Below, piece after piece: positions 1 to 8,937 of a stretch of DNA of 64,000 bases (positions within the stretch are counted from its first letter, which is position 1; every line of letters starts with the position of its first letter). The position numbers and the translations under genes were made by a program. The notes under the pieces are model-generated. The model was not told the DNA's origin. It saw only the letters and a program-made list of their open reading frames with translations, and did not search any database. Source of the DNA: Flammeovirgaceae bacterium (GTDB taxonomy: Bacteria; Bacteroidota; Bacteroidia; Cytophagales; Cyclobacteriaceae); contig JACJYU010000001.1 of NCBI GenBank assembly GCA_020635915.1, positions 806,001-870,000 of the forward strand, read 5' to 3'.

Positions 1-1344
1 ATGATCAGTCTGCCCCTTCGCTATGCGGGCATTCAATGGGCAAAAGACGATGTCGCTTTTGTGTTCGAATCGTGGAGGAGCGACAGGAAGCTCAGGGCGT
101 ACCAACTGAACCCCCAAACGAAATCAAAAAAAACAATCATCGACCGCTCCACGGAAGACCTATACAACGACCCCGGGGATTTCATTACGGCCCTCAACAA
201 ATACGGCAAAAGCGTGGTGTGGGTGACACCGGACAATTCCGTGTTCCTGAGCGGGCGGGGCGCATCGCCCGAAGGGGACAGGCCCTTTCTTGACAAAATG
301 AATTTAGCGACCGGTAAGGTGGAAAGGCTCTGGCAGTCAGCAGCACCCTATTACGAGCGTGTGGTGGATGTGCTGGACGATAAAAAAATATCTTTTGTTA
401 CCTCAAGGGAGTCTCAAAGCGAGCCGCCCAATTATTTTGTGCGTGCCCTGGGCGGTAACGCGCCCGTCCAGCTTACCCGCTTTCCACATCCTTATCCACA
501 GCTTAAAGACGTGAAAAAGGAAGTGCTGCACTACAAGCGTGCCGATGGGGTGGACCTGACCGTTGACATGTACCTTCCACCCGGGCACAAAAAAGAAGAC
601 GGGCCATTGCCTGCTATCGTTTGGGCCTACCCACGGGAGTACAAGTCTGCAGAGGCGGCCGGGCAGGTGAAAGGCTCGCCTTATTCGTTCACACGGATAA
701 ATGCAGGAGGTGTATTGTTTTGGGTAACGCGCGGTTATGCCGTGCTCGACAACGCGGCCATGCCCATTATTGGGGAAGGGGACAAAGAACCCAATGACAC
801 CTATGTTTCGCAACTGGTGGCCAGCGCAAAGGCGGTGATAGACTACACGGCAAGCCTGAATATTGTTGACCCCAACCGTGTAGGCATTGGCGGCCACTCC
901 TATGGGGCGTTTATGACGGCCAACCTATTGGCGCATTCCGATTTGTTCAGGGCCGGCATCGCCCGCAGCGGGGCCTACAACCGAACCCTTACCCCGTTTG
1001 GTTTTCAATCCGAAGAAAGGACCTACTGGGAGGCGCCAAAAATTTACTATGAAATGTCGCCCTTCTCCTATGCCGACAAAGTGAACGAACCCATCTTGTT
1101 GATCCATGGTGAAGCGGACAACAACAGTGGCACCTTTCCCATCCAGAGCGAACGTTTTTACAATGCCATCAAAGGGCATGGGGGCACTGCCCGCTTTGTA
1201 AAATTACCGTACGAGAGCCACGGCTACAGGGCCAAGGAATCCCTGCTGCACATGCTGTGGGAAATGGACAACTGGCTGGAAAAATATGTTAAGAATGCGA
1301 AGGGCACGGTTGGTGGCAATAAAAAATTGGACATGGACCGATAG
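1..1344 (+). CDS. S9 family (prolyl oligopeptidase-like) peptidase, 3' part
   Basis: This is the C-terminal 447 residues of a serine peptidase of the prolyl oligopeptidase (S9) family, which hydrolyses peptides, usually in the periplasm. The end of the beta-propeller occupies about residues 1-170 and the alpha/beta hydrolase domain about 175-435. The catalytic triad is visible: Ser300 in GGHSYGAF, Asp373 in HGEADNNSG, His407 in ESHGYR. S9 enzymes are usually 650-850 residues, so the gene almost certainly begins upstream of the window, and the ATG at base 1 is probably internal. The spacing and the GGHSYGAFMTANLLAHS block resemble the glutamyl-endopeptidase-like branch, but I would not assign the substrate. 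Confidence 0.9.
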   Translation: MISLPLRYAGIQWAKDDVAFVFESWRSDRKLRAYQLNPQTKSKKTIIDRSTEDLYNDPGDFITALNKYGKSVVWVTPDNSVFLSGRGASPEGDRPFLDKMNLATGKVERLWQSAAPYYERVVDVLDDKKISFVTSRESQSEPPNYFVRALGGNAPVQLTRFPHPYPQLKDVKKEVLHYKRADGVDLTVDMYLPPGHKKEDGPLPAIVWAYPREYKSAEAAGQVKGSPYSFTRINAGGVLFWVTRGYAVLDNAAMPIIGEGDKEPNDTYVSQLVASAKAVIDYTASLNIVDPNRVGIGGHSYGAFMTANLLAHSDLFRAGIARSGAYNRTLTPFGFQSEERTYWEAPKIYYEMSPFSYADKVNEPILLIHGEADNNSGTFPIQSERFYNAIKGHGGTARFVKLPYESHGYRAKESLLHMLWEMDNWLEKYVKNAKGTVGGNKKLDMDR

Positions 1345-1866
1345 GCCATACCCATCCAAAAGGAAGGGGCACTAAAGCAGGACCTTAGCGAAAATTCAGG
1401 CCAACCACCAAACGGCCAGCATGATTATAGTCCCCAGGGCTACCAACTTTTTGATAAGGGTCAATCTCATTTTCAGCGTCATGGTCATGTAGTTAAATTA
1501 TGGCAACATTTTTTAGAAAAGGCGAGGTGGCCTATTTGACAACGCCATCCAATATACTTATAGTATAACCCGATGGACCTGGATTGGGACAACTTTTGAT
1601 GGCACCGGCAGCAAATTTCACTAAAGCCGGGGTACGGTGCTCACCTGATTGGTACGTCCTAATTTTAATAGGCTTACTTCAGCACAGCCCCAATATGGAT
1701 TATTTTAAGCCAGTTTGGAATTTGGGACCGATGGTTGGCCTTTAGAGGGTGCCAGGTTGGGGATGGCTTCGGTGGCACGCTTAATTTATTACCCAAAGAG
1801 GGTGATGGATGTTTGCCATAAATGATGGAACTTTAAGCCCATACCCTCACCCAACCCAAAATAATC
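1345..1866. other. Intergenic stretch, no convincing gene
   Basis: About 520 bases between the S9 peptidase and the DUF1761 gene. I see no long open frame. The only candidate is a 30-codon minus-strand frame, listed separately at 1396-1488. The rest has no obvious hairpin or repeat. Confidence 0.6.
1396..1488 (-). CDS. Possible 30-residue hydrophobic peptide
   Basis: A short minus-strand frame starts with ATG and ends with TGA. It encodes a basic N-terminus (MTMTLKMRLTLIKK) followed by a hydrophobic stretch (LVALGTIIMLAVWWLA), which would make one short membrane helix. It is the only plausible coding signal in a 520-base gap. There is no clear ribosome-binding site, though that is common in this phylum. 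It may be a chance frame. Confidence 0.2.
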   Translation of the reverse strand: MTMTLKMRLTLIKKLVALGTIIMLAVWWLA

Positions 1867-2295
1867 ATGGAAGAATTACCAATAAACTACCTAGCCATCC
1901 TGGTGGCCGTTGTGGCCAATTTCATACTGGGGTTCCTATGGTACACCCCCTTGTTTGGAAAGGCATGGGCCAAGGAAATGGGCTTTGATACAAGCGTAAA
2001 GCCGTCTGGTGGCGAAATGGCCAAGGGGATGGTTTTCATGGTAGTGGGAAATTTTCTCATGGCCTATGTGTTTGCCCACAATATGGTTGCCTGGTCATTT
2101 GTGCCTGGCATGGACCAAATGCCCAAGGTTGGCTCCGTAATGAACTCGGCCATCTTTACCTGGCTGGGCTTTTACCTTCCTGTGGACATCGGTATTGTCA
2201 CCTGGGAGAAAAGGTCATGGAAGTTGTTCGGCATCAATACCGGCTACCATTTGGCCATGCTTTTGGTGGCGGCCACGATCCTTGCCTACATGTAA
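1867..2295 (+). CDS. DUF1761 family membrane protein
   Basis: A 142-residue integral membrane protein with four predicted helices, at about residues 7-28, 52-72, 90-108 and 120-141. The first helix ends in FLWYTPLFGKAWAKEMG, the signature that marks DUF1761 proteins. The function of the family is unknown; it is a small inner-membrane protein found widely in bacteria. The gene stands alone on the plus strand and converges on a small membrane-protein gene 48 bases downstream. Confidence 0.85.
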   Translation: MEELPINYLAILVAVVANFILGFLWYTPLFGKAWAKEMGFDTSVKPSGGEMAKGMVFMVVGNFLMAYVFAHNMVAWSFVPGMDQMPKVGSVMNSAIFTWLGFYLPVDIGIVTWEKRSWKLFGINTGYHLAMLLVAATILAYM

Positions 2296-2343
2296 AAAAT
2301 TGTTGGGCCAGGGTGGCCAAGGCGGTCACAGGGTTCAATAGGG

Positions 2344-2544
2344 TCAGATGCGCTTGAGCACCCGGAATGGAAACATGATAATGGCACCGATGGCTTCAAA
2401 AACGGCAGACAGCGTAAAGCCCAATATCCTGAACGGCAACAGCAACAACCAAAACAAAGGAAAAACAAAAATGGCCAGCAAAGCGAGTGGCCAACTTACT
2501 GCCAAAAGCAGGAACCAAAGTATAAGTGCAATAAGGGTGCGCAT
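2344..2544 (-). CDS. Small hypothetical membrane protein
   Basis: A 66-residue protein made almost wholly of hydrophobic segments: about residues 1-25, then a second long stretch to about 57, with a basic tail (PFRVLKRI). I chose the ATG at 2544 (MRTLIALILWF) over the longer frame at 2622, because the extra 26 residues are polar and look untranslated. The pattern suggests two membrane helices with the C-terminus in the cytoplasm. I do not recognise the family. It converges with the DUF1761 gene. Confidence 0.55.
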   Translation of the reverse strand: MRTLIALILWFLLLAVSWPLALLAIFVFPLFWLLLLPFRILGFTLSAVFEAIGAIIMFPFRVLKRI

Positions 2545-2759
2545 AGGCCAGGGGTTAAAGCCAACACCACTGCAAAGTTTTTGCCAATTGCCCGATGCCC
2601 GGTGTTTTAATTGGCAAAGCACAAGAAGCCGGACATTTTATCCAATATTGAACAGCAGTTTGTACGGGAGCGAACAGTTTCCTATTGATCATTCAAATAA
2701 AACAAAGTGCCATTGATGCCGGGACGCCATGGCATTGGCCGCCTTATGCCCTTGGGTTA

Positions 2760-3494
2760 TTAGTCGGAAACAAACCAACCCAGGATTTTTCCTATAAAGC
2801 TTTTGGGCTTTTCCGGTTCGGGAGCATATACCTCAAACTCCTCTTCTTGCTTCTTCCTGCCTGGCCGCTGAGGGGGAGGCGAATATCTGTTCATTTTATT
2901 GTAATAGTGCTGTCTGCGTTGCTCCTTCTCCCTTGCCTTTTCCTGTTGTTTTCTCCTCAACGCCTCGCGTGCCTCACGTTCGCGTTGCAACGCCACCATG
3001 TTTTTCCTGGGCTTTTGCGCCTGTTTTCTGTCCGCGCCCTTGTCCTTGTTTGCTTTCCCTGCCCTGGCCGGAAGTCTTTTTTCATCTGTACCTTCCAGGG
3101 CTTCCGGGGCATCCTCCGCTTTCTTCTTTTGCCCCGGCAATTCTATTTTCCCGAGCACCTTCAGGCCGGGCAATTCCACCGGCACCGGCTTGATCACCTC
3201 TTTGACCATATCCTCAGTCCCTGCTTCAGGGGCGGCCTCTTCCAGGCCACTTGTCAGCTCGGGTTCCGTGGGGGCAGGATGGCCAACAGGGTTTTCTTCA
3301 TCCGTTTCCGGAATTTCATCCTCTATTTTGCCGGTCGAAAGCCCCGGGGCAAAGTGCGACAATACCGCCTCCAGTTGTTTCCCTTCTATTTTTGTGTTGG
3401 AAGAGCCCTCAGTGGGCAATCCCTTGCCTGCCAAAAATGTGGCTATTTCCCCTGGCTTTACCCCAATTTTCCGGGCCAACTGAGCTAATCTCAT
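2760..3494 (-). CDS. Stand-alone IF2 N-terminal-domain protein
   Basis: A 244-residue protein. Its N-terminus (MRLAQLARKIGVKPGEIATF, about residues 1-50) matches the IF2_N fold found at the start of translation initiation factor IF-2. A long low-complexity Pro/Glu/Lys linker follows (about 50-165), then a highly charged Arg/Glu/Gln-rich probable helix (about 165-205), and a tail ending KSFIGKILGWFVSD. No GTPase domain is present, so it is not IF-2. The start at 3494 places the IF2_N motif at residue 1; the longer frame adds 23 unlikely residues. IF2_N domains bind nucleic acid or ribosome components, so a ribosome-associated role is possible but is inference. Confidence 0.7.
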   Translation of the reverse strand: MRLAQLARKIGVKPGEIATFLAGKGLPTEGSSNTKIEGKQLEAVLSHFAPGLSTGKIEDEIPETDEENPVGHPAPTEPELTSGLEEAAPEAGTEDMVKEVIKPVPVELPGLKVLGKIELPGQKKKAEDAPEALEGTDEKRLPARAGKANKDKGADRKQAQKPRKNMVALQREREAREALRRKQQEKAREKEQRRQHYYNKMNRYSPPPQRPGRKKQEEEFEVYAPEPEKPKSFIGKILGWFVSD

Positions 3495-3675
3495 TTTGGT
3501 TTTTTCGTTTCGGTTGTTTCCCAGTCCAAAGATAGCAATTCCCACAGGCAATAGGCAAGGCACATAGGCCCTTCTACAAATGCGTATAAGGCAACAAGGC
3601 CATTTTTACAACCCTGACATTGCCAATTATCCTAATCTCGCTAACTTATGACCCCAACCAATATAAAACATATTC

Positions 3676-4140
3676 ATGGCCAAAGTGACCATCAACAGTT
3701 TTGAGGATTTCGCTGCCTTTACCGGAAAGGAAATTGGTTCATCCGAATACCAAAAGATCACACAGGAACAAATCAACCAGTTTGCCGATGCCACACTGGA
3801 CCATCAGTGGATCCACACCGATGTTGCGCGGGCGGCCAACGAAAGCCCATTCAAGAAAACCATCGCACACGGTTACCTTACCTTATCCCTGGTACCCTAC
3901 CTCTGGGGGCAAATTGTTGAAGTGAACAATATCAAGATGCTGGTAAACTACGGCATTGACGGGTTGAAGTTCAACCAACCGGTGGTGGTGGGCTCGGAAG
4001 TGTGCCTGCGCGTAAAGCTCAATGCCATCGCCAACCTGAGGGGCATTGCCAAGGCCGAGCTAAATGCCGTGATGGAGATCAAAGACAACCCAAAGCCCGC
4101 ATTCACCGCCACGATCATCCTGCTTTACCACTTTAAGTAG
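3676..4140 (+). CDS. MaoC family (R)-specific enoyl-CoA hydratase-like protein
   Basis: A 154-residue hot-dog-fold protein of the MaoC dehydratase family, which adds water to trans-2-enoyl-CoA to give (R)-3-hydroxyacyl-CoA. The hydratase signature is present: Asp42 and His47 in ATLDHQWIHTD form the expected catalytic pair five residues apart, followed by KKTIAHGYLTLSLVPYL. The length fits the single-domain family. It lies about 90 bases upstream of the fused acyl-CoA mutase on the same strand, so both may act in branched or short acyl-CoA metabolism; shared transcription is an inference. Confidence 0.88.
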   Translation: MAKVTINSFEDFAAFTGKEIGSSEYQKITQEQINQFADATLDHQWIHTDVARAANESPFKKTIAHGYLTLSLVPYLWGQIVEVNNIKMLVNYGIDGLKFNQPVVVGSEVCLRVKLNAIANLRGIAKAELNAVMEIKDNPKPAFTATIILLYHFK

Positions 4141-4229
4141 GCCAACCCGCATTCCCAGTGGCAAGGGCCGGTTAGGGATATAGCCCCCTTCTCCGTATTT
4201 TTATAACCCAAATTCGAAGTAGGAACAAG

Positions 4230-7200
4230 ATGGAAACTGCCACCAAAGGGAAGAACGAAATGGGCGCCCGGGACCTTTCCGGGCACAAGGCGCCCGGGCC
4301 TTACGCCCCAAAGAACAAAGTGCGGATAGTAACTGCTGCCAGCCTGTTCGATGGGCACGATGCGGCCATTAATATCATGCGGAGGATCATCCAGGCCACG
4401 GGATGTGAGGTCATCCACCTGGGCCATGACCGCAGTGTGGAAGAGGTGGTGAACACCGCCATCCAGGAAGATGCCCAGGGCATTGCCTTGACCAGCTATC
4501 AGGGCGGGCACAATGAGTACTTCAAGTACATGTACGACCTGCTCAAAGAAAAGGGTGCCCCCCACATCAAAATATTTGGTGGTGGGGGTGGCGTTATCCT
4601 GCCTGAGGAAATCAAGGAACTCATGGACTACGGCATCACCCGGATCTATTCGCCAGATGACGGGCGTGCCATGGGCCTTCAGGGAATGATCAACGATTTG
4701 GTAAAACAGTGCGACTACCCGCTTGGCGAAACCCTTGACGGTGAGCCCAGCCTCCTGGAAAAGAAAAACCCGATGGCCATCGCGAGGTTGATCTCTGCTG
4801 CCGAGAATTATTACGACCGTCATAAGGGCACCTTTGATGCCATACATAAAAAAGCAGCAGCGGCCAAAACCCCAGTATTGGGCATTACAGGCACGGGAGG
4901 CTCAGGGAAGTCTTCCCTTGTGGACGAAATCATCAGGAGGTTCTTGATTGACTTTAAGGGCTCCCCGGAAGAAGGGGGCAAAACCATCGGGATCATATCC
5001 GTGGACCCCTCCAAACGGAAAACGGGCGGTGCCCTGTTGGGCGACCGTATCCGCATGAATGCCATCAACCACCCCAGGGTGTTTATGCGTTCGTTGGCCA
5101 CCCGTCAATCCAACCTGGTGTTGTCTGCCTACGTAAAAGAGGCCATTGCCATATTAAAGGCAGCCGGGTACGACCTTATCATCCTGGAAACCTCGGGCAT
5201 AGGCCAAAGCGATACCGAAATTTTGGACCACAGCGATGCTTCCTTGTATGTAATGACGCCAGAATACGGTGCGGCCACGCAACTGGAAAAGATCGATATG
5301 CTGGACTTTGCCGATATCGTGGCACTGAACAAATTTGACAAGCGTGGCGCACTGGATGCCCTGCGCGATGTAAAAAAACAATACCAACGCAACCATGGGT
5401 ACTGGGACCGGAAGCCTGACGACATGCCCGTTTATGGCACCATTGCCTCACAATTTAACGACCCGGGCACCAACCAACTTTACAAACACCTCATTGACAT
5501 CATCGCCACAAAGTCCGGGACGGAATTAAACTCCACATTTAAGATCTCCAGGGAGATGTCGGAAAAGGTGTTCGTGATACCCCCCAACCGCACCCGGTAC
5601 CTGAGCGAAATCTCGGAAAGCAACAGGGGTTACGACCAATGGGCAATAGAGCAGGCAGGGGTGGCCCAAAAACTATACGCCCTTCAACAATCCATCGAAA
5701 CGGTACGGGAGTCCACCCTGGAGGACAAAGACAGGATCATAAAAGGGCTACAGGAACAGTATGGCATGGCCAGCCTTAACCTAGACCCGCTCAACAAACA
5801 ATTGCTGGACCAATGGGCAGATAAAGAAAAGAAGTACAATGGCCCCTTTTTCAAATTTAAGGTAAGGGACAAGGAACTTGCCATCCAAACCCATACGGAG
5901 TCGCTTTCCCATACGCAGGTTCCGAAGGTTTCCCTTCCCCGGTACAAAGCCTGGGGGGATTTGCTAAAATGGGCCCTGACGGAAAATATTCCGGGGGAAT
6001 TTCCTTATGCAGCAGGCATTTACCCATTTAAAAGGGAGGGCGAAGACCCCACCCGTATGTTTGCGGGCGAAGGGGGGCCGGAGCGGACCAACAGGAGGTT
6101 CCATTATGTGAGCCTGTCCACGCCTGCCAAGCGGCTCTCCACCGCATTTGATTCGGTGACCTTATACGGCAACGACCCCGACTACCGGCCCGATATTTAC
6201 GGGAAGATCGGGAATTCCGGTGTGGCCATCTGTTGCCTTGATGATGCCAAGAAATTATACAGCGGGTTTGACCTGGCCAGTCCCCGCACTTCCGTTTCCA
6301 TGACCATCAACGGGCCTGCACCCATGCTCCTTGGGTATTTCATGAATGCCGCCATTGACCAGCAATGCGAGCTTTACATCAAAAAAAACGGTATGGAGGG
6401 GGAGGTGGCCCAAAAGATCGAAAGCATTTACAAAGATGCCGAACGGCCTTCCTACCAGGGCCCCCTGCCCAACGGAAACGATGGGCTGGGCTTGATGCTG
6501 CTGGGCGTCACCGGGGACCAGGTATTGCCGGCAGACGTATATGAAAAGATAAAAGCAACAACACTATCGCAGGTGCGGGGCACCGTACAGGCCGACATCC
6601 TCAAAGAGGACCAGGCACAAAACACGTGCATATTTTCCACAGAGTTTGCGTTGCGGCTGATGGGCGATGTGCAGCAGTATTTTATCGGGAAAAACGTACG
6701 CAATTTTTATTCCGTCTCCATATCTGGTTACCATATTGCCGAAGCCGGTGCCAACCCCATTACCCAGCTGGCCTTTACTTTGGCCAATGGCTTTACCTAC
6801 GTGGAGTATTACCTGAGCCGGGGCATGGACATCAACGCGTTTGCCCCTAACCTGTCGTTCTTCTTCTCCAATGGCGTTGATCCCGAATATGCCGTCATCG
6901 GCCGGGTGGCCCGAAGGCTTTGGGCCAAGGCCATGAAGAATAAATATGGCGCCAATGCCCGCAGCCAGATGTTGAAGTACCACATCCAAACCTCAGGCCG
7001 GTCCCTGCACGCCCAGGAAATCGACTTTAACGACATCCGCACTACCTTGCAGGCCCTGTATGCCATTTATGACAACTGCAACTCCCTTCACACCAATGCG
7101 TATGACGAGGCCATCACCACGCCTACGGAGGAATCCGTGCGCAGGGCCATGGCCATTCAGTTGATCATCAATAAGGAACTGGGGCTTGCCAAAAACGAAA

Positions 7201-7676
7201 ACCCGCTGCAAGGCTCTTTTATCATTGAGGAACTGACAGACCTCGTGGAAGAAGCCGTGCTGATGGAGTTTGACCGCATAACCGAACGGGGTGGCGTGCT
7301 CGGTGCCATGGAGACCATGTACCAGCGTGGGAAAATCCAGGAGGAAAGCCTGTACTACGAAACCTTGAAGCATACAGGCGAATACCCGATCATTGGCGTG
7401 AATACCTTCCTCAGTTCCAAAGGGTCGCCCACGATCATCCCCCAGGAGGTGATCCGTGCCACCACTGAAGAAAAAGAGTATCAAATCGATATGCTGAAAC
7501 GCCTTCACAAGTTCCACGCGGAAAAAGCGGGCCGGCAAATCGAAAATATCCAACAAGCGGCCATCCAAAACAAAAACATTTTTGAGGCCTTGATGGAAGC
7601 CACCAAAGTATGCTCATTGGGGCAAATAACCAGGGCGCTGTTTGAGGTGGGGGGCCAGTACAGGCGAAACATGTAA
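4230..7676 (+). CDS. icmF: Fused acyl-CoA mutase with G-protein chaperone (IcmF type)
   Basis: An 1148-residue adenosylcobalamin enzyme with three modules in one chain. The N-terminal B12-binding domain has LFDGHD with axial ligand His43. The MeaB/ArgK-like GTPase has its Walker A motif at about 221-229 (GTGGSGKSS). The C-terminal mutase TIM barrel starts near residue 560. This order (B12, GTPase, mutase) and length are those of IcmF, which interconverts isobutyryl- and n-butyryl-CoA and carries its own cofactor-loading chaperone. Two substrate-pocket residues support this over methylmalonyl-CoA mutase: Phe600 in YPFKRE, and Gln797 in AQNTCIF where methylmalonyl-CoA mutase has the carboxylate-binding Arg. 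A related substrate such as pivalyl- or isovaleryl-CoA cannot be excluded. Confidence 0.9.
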   Translation: METATKGKNEMGARDLSGHKAPGPYAPKNKVRIVTAASLFDGHDAAINIMRRIIQATGCEVIHLGHDRSVEEVVNTAIQEDAQGIALTSYQGGHNEYFKYMYDLLKEKGAPHIKIFGGGGGVILPEEIKELMDYGITRIYSPDDGRAMGLQGMINDLVKQCDYPLGETLDGEPSLLEKKNPMAIARLISAAENYYDRHKGTFDAIHKKAAAAKTPVLGITGTGGSGKSSLVDEIIRRFLIDFKGSPEEGGKTIGIISVDPSKRKTGGALLGDRIRMNAINHPRVFMRSLATRQSNLVLSAYVKEAIAILKAAGYDLIILETSGIGQSDTEILDHSDASLYVMTPEYGAATQLEKIDMLDFADIVALNKFDKRGALDALRDVKKQYQRNHGYWDRKPDDMPVYGTIASQFNDPGTNQLYKHLIDIIATKSGTELNSTFKISREMSEKVFVIPPNRTRYLSEISESNRGYDQWAIEQAGVAQKLYALQQSIETVRESTLEDKDRIIKGLQEQYGMASLNLDPLNKQLLDQWADKEKKYNGPFFKFKVRDKELAIQTHTESLSHTQVPKVSLPRYKAWGDLLKWALTENIPGEFPYAAGIYPFKREGEDPTRMFAGEGGPERTNRRFHYVSLSTPAKRLSTAFDSVTLYGNDPDYRPDIYGKIGNSGVAICCLDDAKKLYSGFDLASPRTSVSMTINGPAPMLLGYFMNAAIDQQCELYIKKNGMEGEVAQKIESIYKDAERPSYQGPLPNGNDGLGLMLLGVTGDQVLPADVYEKIKATTLSQVRGTVQADILKEDQAQNTCIFSTEFALRLMGDVQQYFIGKNVRNFYSVSISGYHIAEAGANPITQLAFTLANGFTYVEYYLSRGMDINAFAPNLSFFFSNGVDPEYAVIGRVARRLWAKAMKNKYGANARSQMLKYHIQTSGRSLHAQEIDFNDIRTTLQALYAIYDNCNSLHTNAYDEAITTPTEESVRRAMAIQLIINKELGLAKNENPLQGSFIIEELTDLVEEAVLMEFDRITERGGVLGAMETMYQRGKIQEESLYYETLKHTGEYPIIGVNTFLSSKGSPTIIPQEVIRATTEEKEYQIDMLKRLHKFHAEKAGRQIENIQQAAIQNKNIFEALMEATKVCSLGQITRALFEVGGQYRRNM

Positions 7677-7729
7677 CGGGGCAAGGGGGCGATTTCCCGG
7701 TTTTCGAATGGCAAAAAAAGATGGCAGGC

Positions 7730-7747
7730 CCACCTCAATTGAGGTGG
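7730..7747. repeat. 18-bp perfect palindrome between convergent genes
   Basis: The sequence ccacctcaattgaggtgg reads the same on both strands with no loop. It overlaps the last codons and stop of the minus-strand Lon-domain gene and lies in the 58-base gap after icmF. It may be part of a bidirectional transcription stop or a protein-binding site. There is no following T-run, so a simple terminator is not clear. Confidence 0.5.
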
Positions 7748-8322
7748 AACACGTCCTTCGACTTTTCCGCCTCCAGCACCAGCCGCGATTGGTAACGCAG
7801 CCGGGACAGTAAAATCATCTCGCGCTTTGCCGCATCTGCCTCCACAAACTTTAGCCTGTCGTGGTTGTCCAGGTTAAGCTCATTGGCAATATGAAAAACG
7901 GAATTGGGCTTTTCGGAATGGGAGATTAAAAGGAGCTTCAGGTAGGATTCAAACTCCCTTTGCACTTTTCCGTTAACCGGCCTTTTCAAATCAATATGGT
8001 AGGGCCCCACCTCCCCTCCAGGATACAGTTTGTCTTTGAACGTATGCTGCATGGACTCCATCTTAAAAATATCGGTGCACTTCACGATGATGTCCGATTC
8101 CCCTCCAGGAAAGCGTTTGATCACGCTCTCCAATTTTACCAGCGACCCCAGTTTATTGGTGTTGTCCACATGATTGTAGAAAATACCAAAAGCAATATCC
8201 CCTTTTTCGGCATCGTCAAGGAGTTGACGGTACCTGGGTTCAAAAATATGCAAAGGCACCAGTTCCCCAGGAAGGGGGAAAATCGCCAAAGGGAAAATAG
8301 GTATCCTAATCAATCCGGTCAC
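7735..8322 (-). CDS. Lon protease substrate-binding-domain protein
   Basis: A 195-residue protein made only of the LON substrate-binding (N-terminal) domain. The family opening is clear: IPIFPLAIFPLPGELVPLHI followed by FEPRYRQLLDDA. There is no ATPase or Ser-Lys protease domain, so it is not Lon itself. Such stand-alone proteins are widespread in bacteria and their role is unknown; binding of unfolded protein is inferred from Lon. It lies 37 bases downstream of apt on the same strand and is probably cotranscribed with it. Confidence 0.85.
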   Translation of the reverse strand: MTGLIRIPIFPLAIFPLPGELVPLHIFEPRYRQLLDDAEKGDIAFGIFYNHVDNTNKLGSLVKLESVIKRFPGGESDIIVKCTDIFKMESMQHTFKDKLYPGGEVGPYHIDLKRPVNGKVQREFESYLKLLLISHSEKPNSVFHIANELNLDNHDRLKFVEADAAKREMILLSRLRYQSRLVLEAEKSKDVFHLN

Positions 8323-8359
8323 AATTACTTAAACATAAAGGTAGCACAAAAGTTACAGT

Positions 8360-8893
8360 TTAGTACGAGATTAGATAGTGGGGGCCACAGTTGTAATTTT
8401 TTTTCAACAATCGGGCCCCATCCAAAAACTGAAGGTGGATGATAAACGAAAAGCCCGCTACCGTTCCCCCCAACCGCTGGACCAGTTGCCCCGCGGCATT
8501 GGCCGTGCCCCCCGTGGCCAACAAATCGTCATGGATTACCACATGCCATCCTTTTTTTACGGCATCTTCGTGCATTTCCACCGCGGCCTCATCATATTCA
8601 AGGACATATTTTTCGGTTATCTTTTTGTAAGGGAGTTTCCCCAACTTTCGTATGGGGATGAAGGGAACGGATAATTCACTGGCGAGCAGGAACCCAAACA
8701 AAAAGCCACGGGCTTCGATGGCGGCAATGGCATCCACTGGCTTTCCCCTATAGGGGTATGCCAATGCACGGACCACTTCTTTGACTACCTGAGGCTCTTC
8801 CAATAGCGGGGTGATGTCCTTGAAAACAATCCCGGGCTTAGGGAACCCGGGGACGTCACGGATGAAAGATTTAAGGCTATCGCTTAGCTGCAC
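8360..8893 (-). CDS. apt: Adenine phosphoribosyltransferase
   Basis: A 177-residue cytoplasmic purine-salvage enzyme that makes AMP and pyrophosphate from adenine and PRPP. The N-terminal signature DVPGFPKPGIVFKDITPLL (about 13-31) is typical of APRT. The PRPP-binding loop is HDDLLATGGT at 121-130, where many homologues have Val-Asp-Asp. IEARGFLFG at about 59-67 is the conserved base-side segment. The length matches the family. It is transcribed divergently from the OsmC gene 44 bases away, and ahead of the Lon-domain protein. Confidence 0.95.
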   Translation of the reverse strand: MQLSDSLKSFIRDVPGFPKPGIVFKDITPLLEEPQVVKEVVRALAYPYRGKPVDAIAAIEARGFLFGFLLASELSVPFIPIRKLGKLPYKKITEKYVLEYDEAAVEMHEDAVKKGWHVVIHDDLLATGGTANAAGQLVQRLGGTVAGFSFIIHLQFLDGARLLKKNYNCGPHYLISY

Positions 8894-8937
8894 ACAACAA
8901 TAATAACTAATTTCATGCGGAATAAAACCAGAGGATT

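Noticed and set aside
2685..3488. Plus-strand frame opposite the IF2-N protein
   Set aside because: Composition is unlike a normal protein (long Phe, Leu and Arg runs); the minus strand encodes a recognisable IF2_N domain.
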